64,000 nucleotides of DNA from Planococcus beigongshangi (GTDB lineage: Bacteria > Bacillota > Bacilli > Bacillales_A > Planococcaceae). Location: contig NZ_JADHDU010000005.1 of assembly GCF_016820495.1 (NCBI RefSeq), positions 83,351 to 147,350 on the forward strand, written 5' to 3'. Below, piece after piece: positions 17,121 through 26,523 of the stretch. The position numbers and the translations under genes were made by a program. A model generated the notes under the pieces. The model ran no database searches. It was not told the origin of the DNA and saw only the letters and a list, made by a program, of their open reading frames with translations. How positions within the stretch are numbered: the first letter of the stretch is position 1; each line of letters starts with the position of its first letter.

Positions 17121-17678
17121 ATGCGTTTAAATGACCCGCTAGTTACTGATTTTGAATATGAAGGCGCAATGTATTCCGTTGATCTTTCCTTCGACAACGT
17201 TTTGGATGTATTTGATGTCTTGGCTGACGAATCGCTACGGGAATATGAGCGAGCAGAAATCTGCCTCTCTCTGTTACTTGAGGAGCCTTGTGGCAAAGAA
17301 ATGATTTTCAGCCTCTGGAATCATATTTATGAAGCGTTTATCCACACCAAAGAAAAACAATCGATTGAATTTGACCGCAAAGGAAACCCCCTGCCTGTCC
17401 AAAAAGAACAAAAGCAGGTCCTTGACTTTGAAAAGGACGCAGATTACATCTTTGCATCGTTTCGGCAGGCTTACAATATGAATCTTTATAAAGAGCAAGG
17501 CAAACTCCACTGGCACGAGTTCAAGGCTTTGCTGAACGGTTTGCCAAGTGACACGGTGATGCAGCGCATCATCCAGATCCGATTATGGGAGCCGAGCAAA
17601 GGCGATACAGAGGAGATGAAACAAGCGATTCGTGACCTGCAAAGAACCTACGCATTGGAAGAGGAGGTGGAAGAGTAA
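17121..17678 (+). CDS. Bacteriophage Gp15-family tail assembly protein
   Basis: 185 residues. MRLNDPLVTDFEYEGAMYSV and WEPSKGDTEEMKQAIRDLQR are typical of the Gp15 family encoded between tail chaperone and tape measure in A118-like phages. The ATG at 17121 is 5 nt after AGGTGG; the upstream GTG at 17112 is a weaker alternative. Confidence 0.82.
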   Translation: MRLNDPLVTDFEYEGAMYSVDLSFDNVLDVFDVLADESLREYERAEICLSLLLEEPCGKEMIFSLWNHIYEAFIHTKEKQSIEFDRKGNPLPVQKEQKQVLDFEKDADYIFASFRQAYNMNLYKEQGKLHWHEFKALLNGLPSDTVMQRIIQIRLWEPSKGDTEEMKQAIRDLQRTYALEEEVEE

Positions 17679-20600
17679 ATGGCTTCAGATGGACAAATAC
17701 GGATTGATGTAGAAGTGGATTCCCGGACTGTCGGGAGGGCCAGCAGTGATTTAAATCGCCTGGAGTCTTCGGCCACTCAAGCAGGTCAAGGCGCCGGAAG
17801 AACGTCGTCAGGTTTCAAAGATTTAGCGACATCACTTGGGCTGGTGGCAATAGCGGCCAAGGCGATGGACGTGCTGAAATCGGCAATAGGTGGCGCAATC
17901 TCACGTTTCGATACGCTAAACGCGTTTCCTGTTGTGATGGAACGGATGGGGTTCAGCAGTGAATCAGCAGAGAAATCCATCAATAAATTATCAGATGGCA
18001 TTCAAGGCTTGCCGACAACGCTCGATGGCATCGTTTCCAGTACGCAAAGAATAGCAGTATTGACCGGTGACCTGGATTTAGCTACAGATACCGCGTTAGC
18101 GTTGAATAACGCTTTTCTGGCGTCTGGTGCAAGTGCTGGAGACGCCGAACGCGGTCTGACGCAATATGTCCAGATGCTTTCAAAAGGCACAGTCGATATC
18201 ATGTCTTGGCGCACCCTGCAGGAGACGATGGGCTATGCACTTAAAGAGACAGCAGCACAGTTCGGTTTTACCGGACAATCGGCACAGAATGATTTGTATG
18301 ATGCATTAAAAAATGGAGATATCGTTTTCAGTGATTTCAACGCGAAACTGATCGAACTGAACGGCGGCGTCGGCGGTTTTGCAGACATGGCAGCGTCCGG
18401 TAGTGCCGGGATTGCCACATCATTCGGAAACCTGAGAAACGCGGTTACGGTCGGTGTAGCGAATATCATTACTTCCTTTGATAAGTTGACGAAAGAAACA
18501 ACAGGAAAAAATATCGCGGAGAACTTGGATGCTTTAAAAGGAATTGTCAGATCCGCCTTTAAGATGATGGGAACTGCAATTGAAGCTGCCGCACCGGTCG
18601 TTCTTGTTTTTGTGTCGGCTGTAAAAATGGCTTTGCCGGTTGTCGAAGCGCTGGCTCCAGCAATTATCGGACTGGTGGCAGCCTATGCCGCATATACCGT
18701 TATATCCAAAGCTAGCGCAGCGATTACCGCTGCCAATGCGGCTATTGCTGCGGCGCAAGCAACAACAATGGCGCTGACGATTGCTACAAATGCCCGAGTT
18801 GCGGCACAAATTACGGCCACAACAGTCGACAGAGCTGGTGCTGCTGCTACGGTTGCGCAGACAAGCGCTATCACGCTAAGTACCTTTGCCATCGGCGTGC
18901 TGACAGGAACGATTTCATTAAAATCCGCAGCTACTGTCATTGCGACAACCGTGACTTATGCCTGGGGTGCAGCCATTAAATTTTTAATGGGCCCGATCGG
19001 CTGGGTCGTTGCGGGAATCGGCCTTTTGGTAGCTGGAGTTGTCGGCATTATCAAATGGTTCAACGCAGCGACGGAAGAAGGCGAACGATTAGGTGCGGAA
19101 ACTGAAAAACTGGCCGCATCCACGGATACCCTGAAAACGTCCGTCGAGGATAACGCCGCCGTCTATGAAAAGAACCAGTCCAGTATCGAAACAAACGCAG
19201 AAGCTTATGCAGAACTCGCAGCGAAGGCGGAAGAATTAGCGGCGAAGGAAAAGCTGTCAGGTGAAGAAAAGAAAGAGTTGACCGGCTATATCGATCAACT
19301 GAATCAAAATGTTGACGGGCTGAATCTGGCTTATGGCGAAGAGGCAAATGCATTGAGCGCTTCTTCTGATCAAATATTAAACCGGATTAACCTGATGAAA
19401 GAAGAAGAAAAACTGCACGCTGCACAAGAACGGCTGACCGAGGTCATGAAAGAACAGATTGAAGTCCAGAAACAGCTCGAAGAAATCAATCTGCTAAGAG
19501 AAGAGTGGGGCCAGAGGTTAGCGGACGGCACCGTGAAAAGCAAAGAGCACAAGACGGCCCTCGAAGAACTGCAGCTGCAAGAAGATTCTCTCAAGGAAAC
19601 AAATAAATTGGCTGGCGAAGAGCGTCTGGCAATTGATCAGCAAATCGTCGAATCTTCTGCAGCGGTTGCAGCGGCAGCCGAGCAAGACGTCGGACGGCAA
19701 AAGTTGATGTTTGATGAATTGTCAGAAACGCAAAAAACCACCGTAGATTCGATGAAATCTTCCTGGGAAGATTATGCGGCTGCGGCGACCGATATGTTTA
19801 ATCGAATGACCGAGAAATCTGAGATGTCTGTTGGAGAAATGGCGAAGAACCTCGAAGAAAATCAACGAATTATCACGAAATGGTCAGAAAACATCGCCAC
19901 ACTTGCAGAACGCGGTGTGGATGAAGGTTTGCTTGAAACCTTACGGGCGGCGGGTCCTGAATCTGCCGGTCACGTCAATGCGCTTGTAAACGCATCAGAT
20001 ACTGAATTGGAACGTCTCAGCACTGCATTTTCTGAGGGCGGTGACGTTGCTACGGATGCCCTTAGCAAATCGCTCGGTATTGAAAACTCCGGCGTACTGG
20101 ATGCTGTCGGGCATTTAGTAGTTGGAATGGAAACCTCCTTAAAATCAGATGTGGCAGCAGCGGATTTCCCAGGCATCGGCGGAGACGTGACCAAAGGCTT
20201 TGCGGGCGGCATCGATGCAGGCATCAAAGATGCAACGAACGCATCCATAAAAATGGCCGACGATACCACAAAAGCTGCAAAGGCAGCGCTCGACAGTCAC
20301 AGTCCGTCCAGAGTATTCAAAGGAATCGGTGGAGACGTTACAGACGGGCTTGCACTTGGCATCAACGGCGGTACGGCAAAAGTGCTCCAAGCTATTCAGA
20401 AAATGTTTTCTGCTGTTCAAGCCGAATCCCGGAAAAGCTTTGGCGATATAACCCAGAGCTATGAGGATGCGATTAAACAGATCGAGAGAGCGCTCGATAA
20501 ACTCCCAATTGCTACACAAAAAGCCATGCGTAACGCGATCGACAAATTGAAAGAGAGCGCACGGACGCAAGTCGATGCCATGAAAACGATGTCGAAAGAT

Positions 20601-21425
20601 TATGAGTCGGCAGTCAAGGATATCGAACGAACGCTTGATAAATTGCCGGTTGCTACACAAAAAGCCATGAGAAGCGCACTTGAACAGCTGAAGTCAAGCG
20701 CTCGTTCGCAAATTGTCGATATGAAAAAACTGGCGCAGGACTATGATACAGAGGTCCGGGCCATAGAGAGATCTTTGAACCGGCTGCCGGGCATTGCCCA
20801 GAAAGCGATGAGTAATATGTTAAGCAGGCTGAAAGAGGGTGCGTCCCAGCAGGTTAACGTGATGCGAAATCTATCCAGAGATTTAGTCAGTCCGTTCAAC
20901 AGCTCGACATCGCAATTTAATTCAGTTGGGCGGAACGCTATGGCAGGCCTGAATTCCGGACTCAATGCCGGTCGGTCGCAGGTCATGAGCACTGCGAGGG
21001 CTTTGGCTAACAGCGTGGCAAGCACAATGCGGGCAGCTCTTCAGATCCACTCGCCGTCACGACTGATGAGAGATGATATCGGCAGAATGATTCCTGCAGG
21101 TATCGCAGAAGGGATTAAGGTCAACGCAGATTCTGTTTACAATGCTTTAGACCAGCTTTCTGCAGGAATGATTCTAACATCAACGCCTGAAGTTGCTTTA
21201 GGAACAGGCGGAATGGTTAGAAACGCCGTATCGGCGGGAGCCTTAAGAGACAACGGCGCTCGAACAAAAGAGAACTCAAATGCTGCGTCGAATGCTATTG
21301 ATAAAATAACGATCGAAAATATATTGATGATGGACGGTCAAGAGCTGGGACGCTTATTAAGTGACGCTATTGGTTTGGATCAAGCGGGGAAAATGTCCAT
21401 TCAGTCCATCGTAAAGGGGGTTTAG
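17679..21425 (+). CDS. Tape measure protein
   Basis: 1248 residues; at about 1.5 angstrom per residue this predicts a tail near 190 nm. The N-terminus has the tape-measure domain (IRIDVEVDSRTVGRASSDLN, then VERGLTQ-type VQMLSKGTVDIMSWRTLQET). Residues 300-460 are long alanine/threonine-rich hydrophobic stretches for the membrane channel, residues 460-660 are coiled coil, and residues 935-1075 hold three tandem 47-residue repeats. HSPSR motifs occur twice in the C-terminal third. GAGGAGGTGG precedes the start. Confidence 0.95.
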   Translation: MASDGQIRIDVEVDSRTVGRASSDLNRLESSATQAGQGAGRTSSGFKDLATSLGLVAIAAKAMDVLKSAIGGAISRFDTLNAFPVVMERMGFSSESAEKSINKLSDGIQGLPTTLDGIVSSTQRIAVLTGDLDLATDTALALNNAFLASGASAGDAERGLTQYVQMLSKGTVDIMSWRTLQETMGYALKETAAQFGFTGQSAQNDLYDALKNGDIVFSDFNAKLIELNGGVGGFADMAASGSAGIATSFGNLRNAVTVGVANIITSFDKLTKETTGKNIAENLDALKGIVRSAFKMMGTAIEAAAPVVLVFVSAVKMALPVVEALAPAIIGLVAAYAAYTVISKASAAITAANAAIAAAQATTMALTIATNARVAAQITATTVDRAGAAATVAQTSAITLSTFAIGVLTGTISLKSAATVIATTVTYAWGAAIKFLMGPIGWVVAGIGLLVAGVVGIIKWFNAATEEGERLGAETEKLAASTDTLKTSVEDNAAVYEKNQSSIETNAEAYAELAAKAEELAAKEKLSGEEKKELTGYIDQLNQNVDGLNLAYGEEANALSASSDQILNRINLMKEEEKLHAAQERLTEVMKEQIEVQKQLEEINLLREEWGQRLADGTVKSKEHKTALEELQLQEDSLKETNKLAGEERLAIDQQIVESSAAVAAAAEQDVGRQKLMFDELSETQKTTVDSMKSSWEDYAAAATDMFNRMTEKSEMSVGEMAKNLEENQRIITKWSENIATLAERGVDEGLLETLRAAGPESAGHVNALVNASDTELERLSTAFSEGGDVATDALSKSLGIENSGVLDAVGHLVVGMETSLKSDVAAADFPGIGGDVTKGFAGGIDAGIKDATNASIKMADDTTKAAKAALDSHSPSRVFKGIGGDVTDGLALGINGGTAKVLQAIQKMFSAVQAESRKSFGDITQSYEDAIKQIERALDKLPIATQKAMRNAIDKLKESARTQVDAMKTMSKDYESAVKDIERTLDKLPVATQKAMRSALEQLKSSARSQIVDMKKLAQDYDTEVRAIERSLNRLPGIAQKAMSNMLSRLKEGASQQVNVMRNLSRDLVSPFNSSTSQFNSVGRNAMAGLNSGLNAGRSQVMSTARALANSVASTMRAALQIHSPSRLMRDDIGRMIPAGIAEGIKVNADSVYNALDQLSAGMILTSTPEVALGTGGMVRNAVSAGALRDNGARTKENSNAASNAIDKITIENILMMDGQELGRLLSDAIGLDQAGKMSIQSIVKGV
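20481..20903 (+). repeat. Three tandem 141-bp repeats in the tape measure gene
   Basis: Units begin at 20481, 20622 and 20763 and encode IERALDKLP, IERTLDKLP and IERSLNRLP with a period of 47 codons. Units 1 and 2 share the stretch gctacacaaaaagccatg. The third unit is more diverged. This is a register-keeping internal duplication in a coiled-coil region and could alter tail length by recombination. Confidence 0.85.
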
Positions 21426-21427
21426 TC

Positions 21428-22174
21428 ATGCTTACGATAGAAAGGATGAATGGAGAATTCTATGATTTAGAAAGTATGGGTTTAAGAATTTCGGATTTTT
21501 CAATTTCATCACCCGAATATGTATATGAGACAGCTCAAGTGGATGGGCTATCCGGCTTGCTTGTATTAGAAACCACTGTACTCCCTCGAATCCTGAAATG
21601 TTTAATTAAGGTTCAAGGTGATAGCATTGCAGAATTGATAAAAAAAAGAGACTTGATCTTTAGAATATTTCGGAGTAAAGAACCTTTTTATCTGACGGAC
21701 AAAAATGCTGAAAGCTTGCGTTGGAAGGTGAAATGTGACGGGGCATTCGATCTTCAACGAGTTTCCCGGTTTGGAACAACAGAAGTTCATTTGGTTGCTT
21801 TTTCCCCATATTCTGAAACCGTCACTAAAGTTTCGCGGAAATTCAATACAGCATCATTCGTATTCAATAATTTGGGCACTGAAGAAATAAATATGCGCTC
21901 GCAAACCGAAACCGAAATCATCTTTCGCGGCACGTCCAACAATCTGGCAATCACCAACCTTTCTACTGGTGAAGTGTGGAAATATAACGGATCCACATTG
22001 GCCAAAGATGAAATCAAGCTAATCGGCGTACGTTCATTTAAAAATAAGCAATCAATATTCAGAAATACGAACAAGGAGTTAATCAGTTTCATTCCCGGAA
22101 ACAATGAATTCGAAATAAGTGGAGCCGATGAGGGATTTGAAATTTTGATATCAAGCCGTTTTTATTTCACATGA
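21428..22174 (+). CDS. Distal tail protein (Dit, sipho_tail family)
   Basis: 248 residues. Forms the hub ring at the tail tip that links tube to baseplate. LTIERMNGEFYDLESMGLRI and the N-terminal beta domain with AELIKKRDLIFRIFRSKEPF match the phage tail/Dit family. It starts 3 nt after the tape-measure stop. AT-richer than the tape measure. Confidence 0.85.
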   Translation: MLTIERMNGEFYDLESMGLRISDFSISSPEYVYETAQVDGLSGLLVLETTVLPRILKCLIKVQGDSIAELIKKRDLIFRIFRSKEPFYLTDKNAESLRWKVKCDGAFDLQRVSRFGTTEVHLVAFSPYSETVTKVSRKFNTASFVFNNLGTEEINMRSQTETEIIFRGTSNNLAITNLSTGEVWKYNGSTLAKDEIKLIGVRSFKNKQSIFRNTNKELISFIPGNNEFEISGADEGFEILISSRFYFT

Positions 22175-22192
22175 GATAGAGGGTGAAGACAT

Positions 22193-23953
22193 GTGTTAAC
22201 AGTCACTTATAAAAACCAAACAGAAGCAATAAACACTTATAATATCCTAGAAATGGACGAAGAAGTGAACGGGACTTTTACAGTTTCATTTACTTCTTTT
22301 TTTCATGAAAACAATCCGGGCCACGACTTAATAGAAGAAGAGGCCATCATTACCGCCAATGGTTATGATTTCCGGGTGATGCAGCTTACGGAGTCGCCCA
22401 AGAAAAAACGCGTTACTGCCTTGTCCACGTTTTACGATTTAATCGGCCACCGGCAAGAAGAAATTTACGGAGGCACTCGAAGATTTGATCAGTTTGCGAA
22501 TTTCGTTTTCAGCGGAACTGATTGGACATACACGAGCGATATTAATGAATCGGTGTTAATTCCAAATTACGGTGATGGCAATGTAATTAAGTTAGTCCAG
22601 AATTTGTGCGCTGCGTTTGAATGCGAATTCAAAATACTACCGGGTAATCGTGTGCATTTTTCCAAACAAATTGGTGGGGACAATGATGCTCAGTACCGGT
22701 ACGGCCACAATGTCAAAGCGCTATCAAAAAATGTGGATGCCAGCAATCTCCGGACGTGGATCACTGGATATGGCGCAAATGGATTGAAAGTTACTTATGT
22801 TTCGCCTCTTGCTGATGTTTACGGAACAAAGAACAGAGAAGCAGAGCCTGTTCGTGATGAAAGATTTACGATTCCTGAGAATCTAACAAAGCGAATCATG
22901 CGAGAGCTGCAAGATTATCCCGATATTTCATTTGAGCTTGACGCCATCGAATTAAGCGACAAAGAACTTGGCGAACGCGTGTGGTTAATTTACGAGATTA
23001 TGAAGATGAAATTTCAAACGCGTGTAATCGCTAAAAAATCCACTATTCGTAACGGCAAATGGATAACAAAATCAGTGACGCTCGGAAACTCGAAACCCAA
23101 AAAACTACAAGATATCTTGACTGAGCAAAATGTGAAAATCGATGAAAACGCCAAACAGAACAACACTCGTTTCGAACAGACCAACGAAAAAATCAGCCTG
23201 GTCGCCGAACAGATCGGCGGTGAAGTGGATCAAGCCCGCGCGGAATGGTCGGTGGAAGCCACAGCCATTCGCGGTGAGGTTTCGCATATTCGCACCTACA
23301 CGGATGCGGAGCTCGGAAAAGTGCGAGAAGAAGCCTCTTCGAATTTTAATCAGCTCGCTGGTCGGATCAACGCAAAAGCTGATTACACACAATTCACTGC
23401 CCTCGGCACACGCGTCAATAATGTCGAGTGGGATTTGAATGCCGTGGAAGGAGTCGTCAGCACGAAAGTCAGCTCAACCGATTACAACGGCCGTGAAATT
23501 ATATCTCTCGTCAGTCAAACGTCGTCGCTTTATAAAATTCAGGCGAAAAACATTGAATTCCGGGGAGCTGTCACCGTGCTGTCGGAGCTTTCCGATGACT
23601 TGGGTACTATCCGGGCCGGGAATATCAATATTTCGAATGATATCCGAGTAGGTAACGGTATTTATTTGGGGAATCAAGCTTCAACACAGGCGAAGAGCTT
23701 GTATTTCTTCAATACGGCAAACATTACCGCTTATAACTACGGGGCAGCCACCGCCATTAACTTTAACGCGGATGAATTTAAACTTGCTGGATTCCGACTC
23801 GAAGCACCGTCAATTAGCTATGTAAACGCACCGAAACTTGTACAGTCTGTCGGACCTGTCGCAACCAAAATCGAACTCGCATACAGTCCATCATCCAATC
23901 GAATTTATTTTGATATCGAAGGAGTTAGAAAAGGTTCGGTTGTACTAACATAA
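22193..23953 (+). CDS. Tail-associated hub protein with prophage endopeptidase tail domain (Tal)
   Basis: 586 residues from a GTG at 22193 with GAGGGTGAAG upstream. The first 350 residues match the prophage endopeptidase tail family (TFYDLIGHRQEEIYGGTRRF; YRYGHNVKALSKNVDASNLR), which forms the tail-tip plug. Residues 370-470 are coiled coil (IDENAKQNNTRFEQTNEKIS). The C-terminus is a beta-rich fibre-like domain. Confidence 0.85.
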   Translation: MLTVTYKNQTEAINTYNILEMDEEVNGTFTVSFTSFFHENNPGHDLIEEEAIITANGYDFRVMQLTESPKKKRVTALSTFYDLIGHRQEEIYGGTRRFDQFANFVFSGTDWTYTSDINESVLIPNYGDGNVIKLVQNLCAAFECEFKILPGNRVHFSKQIGGDNDAQYRYGHNVKALSKNVDASNLRTWITGYGANGLKVTYVSPLADVYGTKNREAEPVRDERFTIPENLTKRIMRELQDYPDISFELDAIELSDKELGERVWLIYEIMKMKFQTRVIAKKSTIRNGKWITKSVTLGNSKPKKLQDILTEQNVKIDENAKQNNTRFEQTNEKISLVAEQIGGEVDQARAEWSVEATAIRGEVSHIRTYTDAELGKVREEASSNFNQLAGRINAKADYTQFTALGTRVNNVEWDLNAVEGVVSTKVSSTDYNGREIISLVSQTSSLYKIQAKNIEFRGAVTVLSELSDDLGTIRAGNINISNDIRVGNGIYLGNQASTQAKSLYFFNTANITAYNYGAATAINFNADEFKLAGFRLEAPSISYVNAPKLVQSVGPVATKIELAYSPSSNRIYFDIEGVRKGSVVLT

Positions 23954-23973
23954 AATTTTAGGAGGAATTAATA

Positions 23974-24369
23974 ATGGAATATGTAATCAAAACGCAGCAG
24001 GGGATTGATTTTACCCTCAGTCCTGAAAACGCAAACCTTGACGCATTTATAGAACAGTTTAACAACATGCAGTTGACGGCTGTCTCCCTCTCAAATATTG
24101 GCATGAATAAACGGAATATAATAGCTGTCGCGCCAAAGGTTCCATTTACAAAAACGGGAGCCGGCATTTACAAATTAAACACGGTCGACGGCTCGGAATA
24201 CCTGGTCAAGTTAGAGGAAAATGATTCCGTCAGCAAAGTGGTCGGACGTATCAATGACCACAAGCGGGAGTTCATAAAAGTTGGAGACGCAGAATCAGCG
24301 GTTATCATCCCGGCACAGAATTTTGATTTCATCATCGAGACCACTGCGCTCGGAACGCCAGCAGCATAA
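23974..24369 (+). CDS. Hypothetical baseplate-associated protein
   Basis: 131 residues with a strong TAGGAGG site. Starts MEYVIKTQQGIDFTLSPENA and is mostly beta strand. Located between Tal and BppU, so a tail-tip role is likely. No family recognised. Confidence 0.6.
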   Translation: MEYVIKTQQGIDFTLSPENANLDAFIEQFNNMQLTAVSLSNIGMNKRNIIAVAPKVPFTKTGAGIYKLNTVDGSEYLVKLEENDSVSKVVGRINDHKREFIKVGDAESAVIIPAQNFDFIIETTALGTPAA

Positions 24370-24381
24370 AGGAGGGATACC

Positions 24382-25521
24382 ATGGCAAAGCCAGAACCGT
24401 TTTACATTGATGTGGATTTAAAAAAGAATACGCAATACGAAGTCCCGTCTGTCACGCAAATGGACACGGCGACTTTTTTTATTGTCCGGATAACGGATGA
24501 CGGGCGTATGGTTCCGGGACTGCTCGATTATTTCTCAACGATTACGATGACCAGCGAACGGCCGGACCGCAAAAGTTTTTATATTTTAGGCAAGCCGGTA
24601 GAAGGTAAGGAAAATGAAATCTTATTTCATCTTGGTACCGATGAAACTACACTGACCGGGAATGTGCAGGCATCTATTCAATTTTACAGTCCTCCAGATG
24701 CAGATAACCCAGAAGGACGCATAACATCGTCGCTGTTTCGCTATACCGTCAAAAAAGATTTATCCGGTGAATATGTGCCATCCGAGCGTGAAGGCTCGCT
24801 GATCGAAACGGTGCTCATCCGCGGTCCTGAAATTATGGCGGCTGCCGAAAAAGCGACGGCTGATGCGATCAAGGCGATGAATGATTTAACCGGTGCTGTC
24901 AGTGGAGCGCTGGAAAACTTGCAGGCAGATAAAGCAGCAGCGCTCAAAGAAATGGCAGACGCTACCCTGAAAGCGAATACGGCTGCGGATAATGCGGACG
25001 ACGAACGTCAGCAATTGACGACGGATGTAACGTCTAAGATTGCCGAAGTCGAAGCCGTCCGTTTATCAACTGTGGACGTTAAAGATGCCACACAGGATGT
25101 GCAGGACGCGACGGAGCTTGTCCGGGAAAATACGGAAGCGGAACGATTAGCAACTGCGGAAGTCCGGGAGAATACCGAATTAGTACGGCAGGAAACGGAT
25201 GCTATCCGTCAGTCCACAGTGAAGGTGCGGGATGAATCTAATGCAGCCGGAGAATTTGCACAGGAGCAAGGGAAATACGCCAAACTGCAAGGGGATTTGC
25301 AGGCGGAGCAAATGACGGATGTGGCTGGTGTTTTGGAATATGTCCAGGATGATTTCCTGCCGGGGATTGCGGAATCGGTAGCTGAAACGGGTCTGTTCGT
25401 CCGTCAAGCCATGAGCGACCAAAACACAGGAAATCAGCTGGCTCTTTGGACAGGCACGCTCGCTGAATACAATGCGCTGGATACGAAAAATCCAGCTGTA
25501 GTTTATATGGTAAGGAAGTGA
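24382..25521 (+). CDS. BppU-family baseplate upper protein
   Basis: 379 residues. Residues 1-150 are the BppU N-terminal domain (KPEPFYIDVDLKKNTQYEVP; IVRITDDGRMVPGLLDYF) that docks on Dit. Residues 150-300 form a long coiled coil with degenerate repeats of RENTE and RLATAEV type that holds receptor-binding parts. GGAGG precedes the ATG. In lactococcal phages BppU carries the receptor-binding proteins. Confidence 0.85.
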   Translation: MAKPEPFYIDVDLKKNTQYEVPSVTQMDTATFFIVRITDDGRMVPGLLDYFSTITMTSERPDRKSFYILGKPVEGKENEILFHLGTDETTLTGNVQASIQFYSPPDADNPEGRITSSLFRYTVKKDLSGEYVPSEREGSLIETVLIRGPEIMAAAEKATADAIKAMNDLTGAVSGALENLQADKAAALKEMADATLKANTAADNADDERQQLTTDVTSKIAEVEAVRLSTVDVKDATQDVQDATELVRENTEAERLATAEVRENTELVRQETDAIRQSTVKVRDESNAAGEFAQEQGKYAKLQGDLQAEQMTDVAGVLEYVQDDFLPGIAESVAETGLFVRQAMSDQNTGNQLALWTGTLAEYNALDTKNPAVVYMVRK

Positions 25522-25525
25522 TGGC

Positions 25526-26248
25526 ATGTTGAGAGATGCATATATCGGTGAAGAGAAAGTGGCACGGATTTATACGGGGGATAAAATTGTGCATCCGTCG
25601 CCAGTTATGGATGGCCTTGTGCTTTGGTATGACTTTATGGGCAGGAAGAATAGCGATGCCCAGCGTACAGTTGCGGAGGATTTGAGTGGGAATGGGAATG
25701 ATGGGACATTGATGAATTTTGCTTATACTGAGGGTAGTGGGTATGAAAATGGATTAGTGTTTGACCATGCCGACGACTATGTTCAAAAAGATGTTATTAA
25801 TCACGGAATAGGAGCGGATAATTTTACTTGCGATATATTATTTAAAGTTAAGAGTTTTCAAAGTACAGATACGAGTGGTTTAAGTTTGGTTGCTTTTGGG
25901 AATTTTACTCCACTGCTATACATTGCTAAAAACGAAAATTCTCTTTATATATATAATGGAGGACGTATTCTAATTGGTCTTAACGCTTTAGTTATAGACA
26001 AAATACATCACGTACTTGTGAAAAGGGAATCAAGAGTAATGCATTGCTATGTAGATGGAAAGAAAACACAGCAAACCGCTAATGTACCAATAAATATAGT
26101 AAACGGAAAGGTGTCAATAGGGCAAAATGGAAATAAATATGACTTTTTCAACGGTTTCGTCTATAGCGCCAAAGTCTACAACCGAGCCCTAACGCCTGAA
26201 GAAATCGCACACAATTACGCAATGGAAAAGGAGCGCTGGAACCTATGA
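25526..26248 (+). CDS. LamG/concanavalin-like lectin domain tail protein
   Basis: 240 residues. A short N-terminal docking segment (MLRDAYIGEEKVARIYTGDK) leads into a LamG-like jelly roll: DGLVLWYDF, DLSGNGNDGTLMNF, and the terminal VYNRALTPEEIAHNY, all hallmarks of the LamG_3 carbohydrate-binding fold. A glycan-binding receptor-recognition role is likely. The central part (25760-26130) is clearly more AT-rich than its ends, suggesting the binding region was exchanged between phages. Confidence 0.85.
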   Translation: MLRDAYIGEEKVARIYTGDKIVHPSPVMDGLVLWYDFMGRKNSDAQRTVAEDLSGNGNDGTLMNFAYTEGSGYENGLVFDHADDYVQKDVINHGIGADNFTCDILFKVKSFQSTDTSGLSLVAFGNFTPLLYIAKNENSLYIYNGGRILIGLNALVIDKIHHVLVKRESRVMHCYVDGKKTQQTANVPINIVNGKVSIGQNGNKYDFFNGFVYSAKVYNRALTPEEIAHNYAMEKERWNL

Positions 26249-26469
26249 GATTTTGCATCGCAACAATCGCATTCTGGCAAGCCGTCGGATTCGACACGGA
26301 ATACTGGCGCACATCCACAGACGGAACCAAAGCCATGTGCCATGATAAATTCGCTCAGACGCTCGTGGATATTGACAAAAATCCGAATGTGGAGACGTTT
26401 GATATTGATTCGGAGGCGTTTCAGCGGGTGATTGAGGATGAGTTTACGGAGGAGGTGGAAGACGAGTAA
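26245..26469 (+). CDS. Small hypothetical tail-region protein
   Basis: 74 residues, overlapping the LamG gene by 4 nt. MRFCIATIAFWQAVGFDTEY and a very acidic C-terminus. Small XkdX-like or chaperone-like genes often occupy this place after receptor-binding genes, but no signature confirms that here. Confidence 0.5.
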   Translation: MRFCIATIAFWQAVGFDTEYWRTSTDGTKAMCHDKFAQTLVDIDKNPNVETFDIDSEAFQRVIEDEFTEEVEDE

Positions 26470-26523
26470 TTGTTGCCTCCCCTTTTATTTATTGGTAGTG
26501 TTTTCGTAAAAGGGGATGAGATT

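Noticed and set aside
17060..17130. Possible gpG/gpGT programmed frameshift between the two tail chaperone genes
   Set aside because: Both genes are in the same frame, separated by a stop; the A-rich run before the stop shifts into a frame that ends within a few codons.
20145..20660. 171-codon minus-strand frame in the tape measure gene
   Set aside because: Shadow of the repetitive coding strand; no independent start signal.
20481..20903. Regular repeats considered as CRISPR
   Set aside because: 141-bp period with no short conserved repeat plus variable spacer; they encode a continuous coiled coil. No CRISPR or cas gene is present in the window.
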